64,000 nt of DNA from Phoronis australis (Eukaryota > Phoronida > Phoronidae): contig NMRA01000769.1 in the NCBI GenBank assembly GCA_002633005.1, positions 84,476 through 148,475 of the forward strand. The letters run 5' to 3'. Below, one piece after another: positions 34,101-47,500 of this stretch. Positions within the stretch are counted from its first letter, which is position 1. Each line of letters opens with the position of its first letter. Position numbers and translations under genes: made by a program. The notes under the pieces were generated by a model. It was not told where the DNA came from. It worked only from the letters and a program-made list of their open reading frames with translations, and searched no databases.

Positions 34101-35510
34101 AAAGCAAATCTTTCAAAATTCAGCAATAATTACATCTGATCCACTTTCATATCTTTGTATAATACTATGCATTACCCTTTGTTTATGATAACTTCAGTGC
34201 TGTGTCTTTTTCAAATTCTTTAAGTACTCAATACATCAACTAATTCTGTCAAACTTAGCCTCCAGCCCATTGTAAAATTTCAGTCTCCAATTCTATTGAC
34301 CATTTCATTACCAAAACTTCCCCAAACCACCAATATCTAGTGATAGTCAGTTTAGGAAATGGAAAACAAGTGATGAATGTCAAGGTCCAATAACTCCCAG
34401 GGCTGACCAGAGCATAATGACCCATTGCAGTGGCGGATTTATTCTCCCAGATTCCATTTGGCAGTTCGTGGGTGTGAATGTCTGACGGGCAAAATCTCGG
34501 CTAATACTCTGCCCTGGCCCACCCTAACGCATTGTACATAGAATACCAGCTAATAGTTAGCTGTTGACAGCTCACCACATGCAGTTTCCAAATAATTACA
34601 TCAGGATGGTGAAGAACAATAAACTCAATCACAAAAAATCATTTTTCCATCCAAAAAAGCATTAAAAATACCTGCAGCATACCATACTACAACATCCGGT
34701 GTACAGCGCCACCTAGTATGCACTGAAGAAGACATCGAAAAAAGGCAGATGTCAAAAATTTCTGCGCCAGGTATTTTTTACGCTTTTTGGTGGGAAAATG
34801 AATTTTCATGAGTGTATCACTACAAGCAAGGTGGATAGCTGAAACATTGTCATGATTGTCAACTCATGTATATGATCTTCATAATATTGGACAATGTATT
34901 GCACACCCACAAAGCATTGTTTTACATTTGCGAATAGAGATATTATTAATGACCCAATCATTCAAAAGCACTCGCTATCGTGTAGCTTTGGTACTAGGAC
35001 ATACTAAAAAGAACTACTTCAAAAGACTCTGATTTTCTGCAATAACCGAAACAAGACAGAATTCACGGAATCTGACCTCTTCCACAGAGTTAGAGATTAT
35101 GAGTAAACTATTAGTAAACGATACCACAGTTCTAACATTGTTGTTTTCGCTCGCGAAAATTAAGAATAGAACCCATCCAATATTCTGGCCACAAATCCAT
35201 AAATGATTGTTTTGAAGAAGGGATGTTGTTCATTCTTCCTGAAGGTAGCGCTTTTCCTTTCCCCCATTGAGTAGCGTTAAACACGGGGTGCAGCATGTTA
35301 TCCGTCAAACAGAGCTGCGGAATAATTCAGCATAAAAGTAAGGCAGTTTCCAGGTCATTTTTTTATATAATTCATCAATTTGATTATAATAAAATGAATT
35401 TTCCAAATTAACAAAATGAAAATAGGAAACTTTATGTTTGCTGGAACGTATCTTTCCATTTTGGAAAATGAAAAACAGGTCTCTGTGTTTCCAGTAAGCT
35501 ATGAACAATG
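31181..35510. other. Intergenic, no gene recognised
   Basis: Region 3' of NCKIPSD. No supported exon. It contains two ~45 bp units with (c)cact.a.gg(g/c)g(c/t)gctgc(g/a)gtagcc at 33110-33190, a ~32 bp minisatellite at 33538-33664, and part of the NCKIPSD 3' UTR at its right end, whose polyadenylation site I could not place. Confidence 0.5.
33538..33664. repeat. Minisatellite, ~32 bp unit
   Basis: Four diverged units built on ctaatagtcacagttagtaactg. Confidence 0.75.
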
Positions 35511-38500
35511 TTAATCAAAATAATTGGGAAATTCACTGACGATACGTCGCACGATGTCTTTGTCCTCTTCACTGGCTTCCTCCTCATCCTCACTAATACG
35601 AGTGAAACACTGTCTCAACTCACTACTCCTATGTAGGCTCTCCTCTTGGCAGCAGTTCTGGATTATTAAGTAAACCAGCTTCAGGTAGTCATGGCGAATC
35701 TGAAATCAAATCAAAATTGAATGAAGCCATTTGACCAAAGTGCCAGCCTTGAAACAGGTCGGCTCTCAACATCCATTAAGTTACAAATTGTTGATAATTT
35801 TGATCTAGATATGCCTTTGATACAAAAAGGGAGAAAATAGTAAACAGTGTGGGCTTTATAATACTCTTTTTACTGATGGATGTCCACCTCATTGTATGCC
35901 ACCCACATGTCCACACTGATAATGGCCAATATTTTGGTATTGATAACCAACACACCATGACCTCACGTTAAGATGGAGTTAAGTGTCAAGGAATCACTGA
36001 CTTTGATAACCAACACACCATGACCTCACACTAAGTTATAGAATAGAAATGAGTGCCAGGCAATCACTGACTTTGATAACCAACACACCATGACCTCACA
36101 CTAAGTTATAGAATAGAAATGAGTGCCAGGCAATCACTGACTTTGATAACCAACACACCATGACCTCACACTAAGTTATAGAATAGAAATGAGTGCCAGG
36201 CAATCACTGACTTTGATAACCGCCACACAACGACCTCACACTAAGTTGTAGAATGGAGACGTCAGAAAATCAGTGTACCTTATCAGCAGCGGCCAGATTG
36301 GACAATTGGCGTACAATGATGTCAATCATGACTCGTGCATCATTTGTATACAACAGTCTGGCTGTATCAGCACTAGTGAAGAGATCCTGCAGGAACTTGA
36401 TGACAGAGTTTGTGTTGCTTGAACTGTGCTTTAACAGCTGTACAGGGTCATCTGTTGGCACAGAGAACAAGGTGTTCATATATTTAATATTCAGAAAAAA
36501 ACACGAGCTCAATAATATCCCTTGTACCATAAGCCATCAGGGTACTGGCAGAAATCTTTGTGCCACATGGTCACCTACGGGTGGTGCATGGCGATTGTCA
36601 AGCAATTCCTGGTGGTTGTTACTTGCAAGGAGGCGCAGGTAAATAGCTGGTTATTCACTGCCTCTTTTCAACTTGGGTTTAGTGTTCATGATTTCAGCTG
36701 CTTCTCTGATTTTACGATTACAATATTTATTTTTTTTTTGGATAGTATTTGACTGTGGTTTTGCAAATGCCATGTCCATACAGAAAACACCTCCTCACAA
36801 GTAACAGCCACCAGGTGGTGTTTAACAATTGCCAAGTACTACCCACAGGTAGCCAAGTGACACGAGCAGTCTTGCAAGAACCCCGACGAAGGGCCCAAGA
36901 TGGGCTCGAAAGCCAGGTCTGCAAATACAAACAGGTTGCCGATAGGTAACTACTTTATTCCCTACACTATGTAACAGTGCCCGTAATGAAATTTATTCTA
37001 CCATTTTTGTACCATATTTTAGAAATTGGTTTGTTATTTCAAGTATATTCAATCACTGTTGCATGCCACTTCATCCAGCATCAATTAAGTAATTGTAGGA
37101 CTGAACCACCTTAAAGCCACTACACACAAGGAAAATATCGCTTTCCTCACTCACACACATAGCAATTTACAGACTCAATGTATCATAAAATCTAACCTTC
37201 ATTCTCATCTCATAACTTTAAAGCTGCAATGACCCTACCCACCTCTAGAAAACACTACTTCTGATTAGGCAACACAGTGTTTTAAAACTGTTCGCAGGTT
37301 ATTCTAGTTTTTTCTGGGTTTGGAAAAAATGTCAGTTCATTATGGCGCAAGGCAATGCACAGCCCACCTGAGGAGCGGATGAGCTGAGCTTCATTACTAT
37401 CCATATGTACCGGCACTTGAGTACTAGTGTACTGCCCCTATCTTTATGTACCAGTACTTGAGTACTGGTGTACTGCCCCAATCTTTATGCACCAGTACTT
37501 GAGTACTGGTGTACTGTCCCAATGTTTATGTACCAGTACTTAAAAGGGAACTGTAATTTATTCTGAATAAATTCTGGATAGTTTGCTATGAATTGTTGAT
37601 TAATTTCACAAATAATTCAACACCAAAAATTAAACTTATATTCTCTAACGAAGCTAAAAAAATTACCGGCTTGGAGAGCTGCTTAGTCTCATGACGTATT
37701 TGGCGGGGGCAAAGTCACTGTCCTGTGTTAGCGTGCAATCAAGTAGCGTTTTTCATATTGTCGGAATAAGAAATTTTAGTGTGAAATGTCGGGTCACCAG
37801 GGATACCTGTTTGAGCCGAGGCAACACAAAGTGATACCCAGTCATCGTCATCGTCAGACGAAAATTTGCCGGTGCAACTGGTGTCAGTGACTGTGCCGAG
37901 GGCAATGTGGACTCTAGCCATCCAGTCAGCCAGCTGTCAGCCAATACTCCGGCAGCTCTGTAAACTTGAAGGGTTGGTAAGTTACCTACTGTAGCTGTAT
38001 GAAGACTATCGTACCACTGTGTGTTGAGCTCCGTTAACCCCGAAATTTCAGACAGCCGTTGACTACCCGGGTATAGTTGACTCAGTTATGCTCGTCACCT
38101 CGTCGTAAAACTTAGGCTACATCAACATATAAAGCTAACGGACCGGCGGGGGCGCATGCAAAATCTGGTATAGTCACCCGACACTCCCATTGTTCGTTGC
38201 AGCCGTTTAAATGGAAAACAATCAAATAAACGTCATTTGGTAGCATAATTTGCCGCCTTTTTAACAAAGAAGTGTGTCGTCCGTTTCAAGAACAGCACGC
38301 TCGTGACACGGCGCACGCGCCATTTCATAAAAATTTGAGACGTCTTTCGGGACATGATAACAGCTTCGCAGCACCAAGGTTGTTCTAAAATTCGGTTTGC
38401 TGATGTAAAAATACTAAAAACTTGAAACAAAATGAAACAAGCTCCGATAATTTGTTATAACATGTACGCAACCTAGGTACCGTCAGCGACGAACACTTGA

Positions 38501-41500
38501 TAAAAGAATCAGGGGGAAAAGAAACTGGTAAAGGTCAGGTGACGTAATCGCAAAAAGCCGAGAACACATCACAATTTTACTAGCAGCAGCCGATGAACGA
38601 TCGCTAACATTTCCAACACCGGTAAATACAGAAGTTAGTTTACTCTAGGAACCTGGTTCCTAGGTTTACTCAAGGATGACTTAGTTTTAATGACATTTAT
38701 TTGAGTCAGATTTTATTTGTACATTTTTTACCCATATCGGCTAAAACCTGTAGGCCCATATCTACACTGAGCTTTGGGCCAAGGCTTGGGTAACCCGGCG
38801 ATGGTATGCGATGACCATCCCTTTAGAAGACGCCTTTTTCGAAGAGTTTGAGCAACCAGGTGCCATACAAAAAGGCATAGCGAACCTTTTACAGCACTGT
38901 GGCAAACAATAAAAAATAAGGACGATTGATACAATGATAAATTACGATGTAAACTCTTCAAATATGACATGAGCAATGAATGTGTAAAGCAGCCGATACC
39001 CCGCCGTTCACGTCACTGACGCATCAGCCAATCAGCGATCGCTTTCAGAATTCTGTGTTTTGACCATGAATTCGAATTGGCTTTAGTTTGGCACGCAAGT
39101 CAGGCAAATGTGAGTTTTATTTGTATGTTAGAACCGATTAACTGCAACATTATTTTGACTACAGTCCCCTTTTAAGTACTGGTGTACTGCCCTACATACT
39201 GAATGCCTACCTTCCCTATTAAAAAGAAGTAATATTTTCTCAGTGATTGTCTTTGCCGTGCCATGACGACCTAGTTCCTTCATCACGATATTATCCATCA
39301 CTGTCTCAAAGTGAAGGTTGAACGCCAACAGAAGGTTAACAAACATGTCCGGCACCTGGTCATTGGCATCGTCAACAGGGGGCACTTCTATGTGGTCCAG
39401 CAGAAACCGAACAAAACCACCATTAAGATGTTCTAAAAAGATAATATCAAAAACATACACTGGGTACTGCATAATCACAAGCTGACCATTATCTGCAGAG
39501 AACGAGGACAGACTGAGAGCATTCCCAACAAAATGAGGGGATAATTTAAAATATTTTAGTTAGCCTAGACGAGATGTTGCTAGAACATGATCCTGCCTTC
39601 TATATAATGCCGTAACTTGAAGTAACACTGCCAGAAGTATGAGTGCTCAAGTGTGGTTGGACTTCATGTTCTGTGGTTAAGGGTGTTTGTTTGCTGTAAG
39701 GATTTTTGAAGCACGTCACAAGGGTGCGTGCAGTTGGTTATTTCCACAAGCTTCAAAAAATACTCAATTTCCACCAAAATCAACACATCTGGCATCATAC
39801 TTTACCATAATGATTGAAGGGTACCGTCTCTCCAGTCGAGAATATCATGGTCAAAACAAGTGACGAGTAACAGAGCTTCTGAATATCTGAAAGAAAGTCA
39901 ATCACTTGAGAGACAGCGCCATCTTGAGGCTTGGGGATGAGGTTGAGACACTCTTCCACAATTATATTATTCATCAAGCTAAAAGCTAGCAAAGCACTCA
40001 GTAAAACCCAGTAGGTGATGCAGCATTACAAAAATACAAGTTTGCATTTTAAAGCAATATAAAATGGGACACTAGACTGCCCACTGATTTAAACTGAACA
40101 TTAAGCAGCCAGCACTTGTACTGCCAGTGTTTATTTGTACCATAGGAATGCAGAAAACTAAAGAAATCGTCAACACATAGAAATTCAGCAAACAAATATT
40201 ATGGAAACAAGTGTAATATGCAAAGAAATTGCCATTTAAAATCAGAATAATTTCTTGTAAACGGAATGATAAAATTCACATCTCCCAACAAGTCGTCTCC
40301 AGACTCAGACCTTTAAATATGTCCATATATACTTATGGTGAGACCTAAGTCAAACATGAATTTGTTAAAACATTATTTTGAAATACTGAAAAAAAGACAC
40401 GATGCATACCTTTTGTGTCTGTCTGAATGTCCCTGGCAAGTTCAAGAGGAAGAATAGAACAGAGCAGCAGAGTAACGACCTCTGGTGACAATGTGCAGAG
40501 TGAACCAAACACCTGCAGAAGCAGTAACCGGATGGAGGTCCGACACTCCTGCAAAAGTGTTGGCAATCACGAACATGCTCACTAAGGTGCCCTTAAAATA
40601 TTTTTGCCCTCACCTCACCTGAAGTCCAAGGACGGGCGGGAAAACAAACTTAATTTTAGTTTACACCCCATCTGTAGTCAGGAATAGTCACTTGACAGTA
40701 CTCACCACCTAGGCAAGATGAACAGTATTTAACATTTGTACTCCATCTATTGGCAAGATTAGAAGTACTTGTGGTACTGGTATTCATTATTCACACCCCA
40801 TCTGTTGGAGGAGATTAGCAGTACCTCCTTGTGGTACTCACCATTTACACCCCATCTATTAGCAAGATTATAAGTACTTGTGGTATTCACTATTTACACC
40901 CCATCTGTTGGAAAGATTAGTTACCACTTACACCCATCCATTGGCAGAGATTGGCAGTACCTACTTGTGGTACTCACCACTTACACCCCATCTATTGGCA
41001 AGATCAGTAGTATTTGCAGTACTCACCATTTGATAATACTGAACTAAAGATTGCACAGCCTCATACTCATCCTCGGCTACAACACGGCTACAAATGGACT
41101 GATTTGCATCACTCTGGAAGTTTTAAATGATTTACATGGTTTTGAAATATTCTCATTCAACAATCACCAAAATTATTAAATATTTAAACTGTCTGTCCCT
41201 TGAACCTCAATGTTCTTTAGTTCATGCAACTCATTAAACCAAGTACAACCAGTTCTCATTACCTTCATTATCACTTTACCACTTAATTGCATTATATTTA
41301 CCAGTTTAAAATTAGTTCATAAAATCATTTTTTAAAATGATTTAATGAACTTAAAAGTATAAATAATGTTTAAAAATAATATACTGCTAATTTTGATTTT
41401 ATTTAGGGGAGATCATACCAGTTTAAAATTAGTTCATAAAATCATTTTTTAAAATGATTTAATGAACTTAAAAGTATAAATAATGTTTAAAAATAATATA

Positions 41501-44500
41501 CTGCTAATTTTGATTTTATTTAGGGGAGATCATACATCAACCACATGGTAATAGTGTCCAAGAATAAAACTAACGTGTGACTTTCAAACTGACATGCGAC
41601 TTTCAAATGACATGTAAAAAAGGCCACTTGACAATAAGTGACAGAGAAGAAGGACACCCCTCAGCTGACCACTATTCAATGTAACTTGTTGATCAAATAT
41701 TAAACAGTAACAAAACAGAAATAAACTCAGAACCTAATCCTTGGAACCTCTTTCACATGAAGCAAAAATTTCAGACTTTCAAGAAATTGCATAAAACTAT
41801 CTGAGAATGCTATTGTCACACCTACCAGGATGGAGATGAGCTGGTCCAACATTTCAGTAATCATGCCTTCGTCCTCATATAGACTCCAACTTCTCTGTTG
41901 AGAGTCATCCTTACACTCGCACAGCTTCATGAAGATTGACCTCAGTTTCTCAGCATCCTCACTCTGCTCAAGGCTTTCACACGGCAACTACACACCAATG
42001 AAGTAGTGACTCGAGACAAAATCAATTGATCTATTTTGCATTGATCTATTTTCATCAACCTTTAGCTTAGACTTTATTTCTCCTGTCATCTTTAGGTGTC
42101 AAAGTGTTTTCAGAAGAATGGGGACAGGAATATGGTACACTAATGAGCACTTTTTGAAATTGTTAGCACACGTGAAAATTTCAAAAAATGTTCATAATGA
42201 AAGTACCACATATCACTTGGCTACCAGACGGTGGGAGAAATAGACAAATGAAATGTTGAGGCTGAAAGTTGATGCAAATAGATTTTACAATGATGTCATT
42301 CATTACAATACCATATGATTTTCGGAAGTTTTTTTATCAAACATGTTTAAAGAGTTATATGAGATACAAATATCCAAGGATATTCCTGACCAGGTGTGAA
42401 CCTGTGCCCTTTGGGCGCACCTGATGATAAAAAGTGTGCCTTCTTCAAAAAGTTGTGCCCAGAACATTTAGTGTAATTAAAGTGGTAACATATGAAACAG
42501 AAACCCCAAAGGCAATCAAAATAACAGCAGAGTCATCTTTTACCTAACTGTCTGTAAGTTGACTAAAATCTTGCATTTTTGGAAGAATGCTGCATTTTAA
42601 AAAATGTGCAGGGGGGGAACTGCCGCAATGTAATGCGCATTTTTATTTTTTATGCGCTAATGGCACAAAGGCACAGTCCAGGAATATCCCTGCATCTCTG
42701 TGAGATATGAGGGGATACTAATACCATCCTCCAGATTGAAGACAGTCTATGAAAACGATCTGCTTTTTCAGACTACGAGCCTGGTATTTGCAGGGACAGT
42801 GGAGGAGAATGATCACAATCATGAAATGTGGCCAATGGAATCACTCCTACATCCTGCACTAAGTATTGCCATCCCTACGCCCTGCACTAAATATTATTGT
42901 ATTCTGCGCCACCTAGTGGCCATGCACTAACTATTGCCATTGTTTACCTGTTGATGTAGAAGTTCAGCTACAACATCCATCAAAGAACTTATCTCAGTCA
43001 CATTTTCTCCCAACACAGCAATTACCGTTTGCACAGCGATTACCGACTTGCCATAACTAAGTCCCGTACTCCGACGTACAGCTTCAACCAGATCACTACC
43101 CAGCCGTGTATTCCGACGCACGGTTTCAAGTACACCTTTATCTAATTCAAACCGTAATAGAGACTTTCTGTCAGCACCCACTTCCTCAGGCCTTGCTTGA
43201 TTTTGCACAAGTTTGTCTTTGTCTCCATCACACTGATTACTAGAGGAACAGCTAGCGCCACCTGTGTTATGACTATCACTAAGAGTGTTGAGCACATCTG
43301 TATTCAAATCAGCAGCACAGAGCATCCGTGTTAAAGATGCACCCATCAGATCAGACGTCTTCTCTCTCCTATGTGACACGTGCTGCACCGCGTCTGTAGT
43401 CAACTGTGGAGGTGGTGGGGGTGCTGCTCGTCGTTTGCTGGACTGACGCTTTGAGACTATAAAAGAAAGGGGTTGAGATAAAAAAGTGATTTGAGGCAAC
43501 AAAGGAGGCCAACTTTTTAGTTGCAAGCTGTCACATTGAAATTTATCATCAGAGGCAACTGAGAGAACAGAATTTCAGGCTGCAGTAGCAAAAATTCCGT
43601 CAACGTTCACTGAACACATTCTTATGAGAAAAAGGCTGAACCCATTTGATATGGGATGTTATTAAGATGATCCAAATTGTAACCACCAAGCTCACGTCCG
43701 CCAAGCTCACGTCCACCAAGCACACGTCCGCCAAGCACACGTCCGCCAAGCACACGTCCGCCAAGCACACGTCCGCCAAGCACACGTCCGCAAAGCTCAC
43801 ATCCGCCATCTTGTTTATTCACTCATGAGGAGTCAGGATATCTCTTTTTTTACATTTTGCATTTTATTGAAGAAGTACATTGATTAGGAATACACTCTAT
43901 CAACATCATATGTTTTTAAACATTTTTATTAAAATACAATATACGAAACAAACTGTGACAAAAAGACAACAAATTATAAAATAAGTAATGACTGGTATAA
44001 AGCAAACTCTAACAAGATTATTGTCTTCACTTCCTTTCATGAATCATAAATTAATTAAAACAATGTTGTAAGCGATGAAAACCAGCTTTGGAAAGGATGT
44101 TGTATAATATTCTGAAGCAGCTGTGTGCAGGAGCATCTACCTTGCGTATACCTAGAATGGACTTATTGATTTTTCAACCAGTTAATGTGTACCAAAGGGA
44201 TGATTCAGGTGAATAAGTGCATTACAAGGGAAGACTCTTGTATGGGTTATGGGGCAAAGCCCCAAGAATGGTACGCAATTTACTATAGGTAAATACCTGC
44301 TTGGGGTAGAGTTCCTCCTAGTAAGGTTATTTCAATATCAAGGATGTCTATTTTTATGTAGACGTGTAGACTCCAGTGGTTAAAGTGTAAGTTTGCCTAT
44401 AGATGGAGTTACCAGTCTGCCAGCTAAGGGTTACCGGTCTTCCTGTAGATGAGATCCTGCCAGAAGATGGGGCTACTAGTCCACCAGTAAATGGTGTAAC

Positions 44501-47500
44501 TACTCTGGAGTTCCTTCTAGGGTTTTCATGAAATTTCGGAAATAGGGTTCTGTTAGGGAGGCAACGAACGACACCTTCCCAATTTCCTACGGGTGTGACA
44601 TATTTTGCGCCATCTAGTGGCCTTTTCATGATAGCAATAAACATATTACCTAGAAGCATACTGAAGAGAGAGATGGATGCTAAAAATGGACCCAACAATT
44701 TCAATAATGGCCACTAGGTGGCACAGAAAATGACAGATCCGTCTGAAATGGTTAGGGGTTGTCGTCTCCTAACATATTTGCCAAGTTTTAGGAAATTCTA
44801 TAATGGAATTTTGAAGATGCAGAGGAAACGTAAAAAAATAAAACTGTCACAAGGGGGCACAGCACTCATACTGGTTCAAAAGTCGTCGCCATCGTTTATG
44901 ACATTCAGAGAAAAACACTCGCAAAATTTCACAAAAAAATCCTGCAAGGGGTTACGGAAATGCAACCACACACCCAAGAATGCCATGAAGGGACACCTCA
45001 GTGCTAAGATCTGTCCAAAAATCAACAGCCATGGACTTTTCAGAAGCAACACATCTGCCAATTTTCATGATGACCCTTCAAGCAACATGGCAGAAAAACA
45101 GGTGGACACAAAAACACTGGCCACAACATGGCGCACAATACGTCAGAACTGTCCAAAAATGGAAAAGAGTCATTACCTCACTAACTGCTATTATTATGAT
45201 ATCCATTATACAAAAACAGCAACACAATAATTTAATGTTCACTATAATTATTAAAAACAATTATGATAATAACTAAAGATCATAGATTACATAAATTTTA
45301 TCCATCATTTGAATACAACAGCAGCCTGATGTACTTAAGATATTACTAGATTGTACTCCCTACTCATCACTTCCATCACATTTAACATGTTTATGATTAA
45401 ATGGAATTCATGACAAAGCTTAGATAACAAATCAAACCCCTCCCAAGAAGACGTCACTTTAACCTCGTACACTTTAATTAATTAAGACACGCAGGCCACG
45501 ATTAATCACAACTCTCTTAAGGCTTCATGTTTACCATGTCACAGTCCAGGTTGACTGGCATCTCAAAAGATCCTACATCAAATTTAACTGGGAATCCTGA
45601 TAACTGCCTAATTACAAGGTAATTATGTGGCCAGATCAGGTAAGTGAGGATGACAAACGGAAGCTAGTCAACAAACATCACGTCTGCCATTGAACACGTC
45701 AGAAGCACAGCTACAGTGACAACAAAGTGTGTTGCAGTAGAGGGCTTTGTAGACCAGATGGTGTTGAAGGATGGAAACAATGGAACAAGAACATTCATGG
45801 AATGCCTCTAACTACAGCGACAGTTTCACAGAGGAACAATGGATGCCTGTAGTATATTCACTTGTGGACGCACTGCTCTTCATGGTTATCTGTGGAGGTA
45901 ATTTGTTGGTGATCGTTGCCTATCATCGCTCAAGTAGACTTAAAACTGTGACCAACTTCTTCATAGTGCACTTAGCCTATGCTGACCTCTGTGTTGGCGC
46001 CACCTTACCTTTCCACATTGCCACTTTCCTGTCCAAAGAATTCCTGAAGAATTTCATGGTATGTCTGCTACGCTACGTTGTCGTCATTGTGTCAGTATCC
46101 CAGTCTGTCATGACATTGCTGCTCATGACGATTGACCGATACGTCATCATTGAGAAACCTTTTGAGCATGACCACATCATGTCACCAGCCAAGACTCGTC
46201 TAGCGGTCACTCTGACGTGGCTGATAGCAGTGGTGTTAGGCTTTGTATCACCCATGCTGTGGAACAATGGACCAACGTCATACCATGCAAACGCATGTCA
46301 CCTGACAATAATCCTCACTAAACAATACCTGTGGATAGTTCTTTTTCCAAGCTTCCTGGTCTGTGCATTGATCATCATCATTTTGTATGCCTTACTCTTC
46401 AAGACAGCACGAGAGAAGATGAGGCAGTCAATGATGACAAACCCTAACCATCAACAGTTCAAGTCAGACATGAAGACGTCCAAGACAGTCGGTATGGTAC
46501 TCGGTTTCTTTGTCATGTGCTGGCTGCCCTTCATGGTGATAACCGGCTTCGAGACATTCGGCAGCACTGATTTGAACCAAGCCATGGCCATCGATCACAG
46601 CCGAGGGTTTGTTAACCTGATGGTTGTACTTAATTCTGGACTCAACCCATTCATCTACGCTTTCAGAATGAGAGACTTCAAGAAAGAGTTCAAAAGAATG
46701 CTCAGGTGTCCCAAGAAAATAGGAGCCTCATCAGCATCTATGCATGCTTCTAACTCTGGCCACGCAGACCGACACACCAGGCCTGACTAAATACGGGCTC
46801 AATGACAAATTATTATTGAAACTTATTCAATGAGAGGGCAGCGATAGTTCACACTTTGCACTCTCAATGGCAGCACAAACTAAGATTTATCAATGATGTG
46901 ATGAGCTGAAGCACCCGAAAAGTTGGTCGGGCATTTTACAACTGCTAGACTTCAACAATTGTAGCTTGATAATATGTTTGGGGTGAAATTCATTCTACTG
47001 TCACTAAGAAATGTTTGTGTTGACTTTTCTTTTATTACCAGTTCCTATAGTTTAAGTAGTGAACTGATTGGAAAGAAATGTTTTTCTGGGTCTCTAGAGT
47101 GGCTATGGAACTGCTTTCCATTACAAAAACTAAGTTTCGATTTGAGTCACTTTATGATATTTGCCCTCGAGTCGATTTGGGATTGGAAAGAAGTGACAGC
47201 TGATCATTGCTTGAGACCAGTCACTTACAGTCACAAGCAATAACAAACAAACAATTTACTCACTGTTCAGAAACCATGTCTCTAAGGAGCATGTAAACCA
47301 GTTTTATAGCGGTAAGCGGTCTAAAATAAAGGTTAATTTCTTTGACTGCAGTTTTAAGTTAGAGGGAAGGTATTATTTAATAACAATTTTTTATGAGGAC
47401 ACGACTTCGGGATTACAGAATGGCTCCATTTATCATGACACCAAATTAAAGTAACTGAGTCAGTAAGAACAGCAGAAGTCATTATTAAACCGACAACATA

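Noticed and set aside
43600-43828. Overlapping repetitive open frames on both strands (Ala-Asp-Val-Cys-Leu and Thr-Ser-Ala-Lys-His periods)
   Set aside because: They are translations of a 15-bp minisatellite; a 15-bp unit stays open in several frames by construction.
44718-45230. 170-codon open frame on the plus strand
   Set aside because: It begins inside the repeat at 44695-44865, has Lys/Asn-rich composition and no domain; it is also within an NCKIPSD intron.
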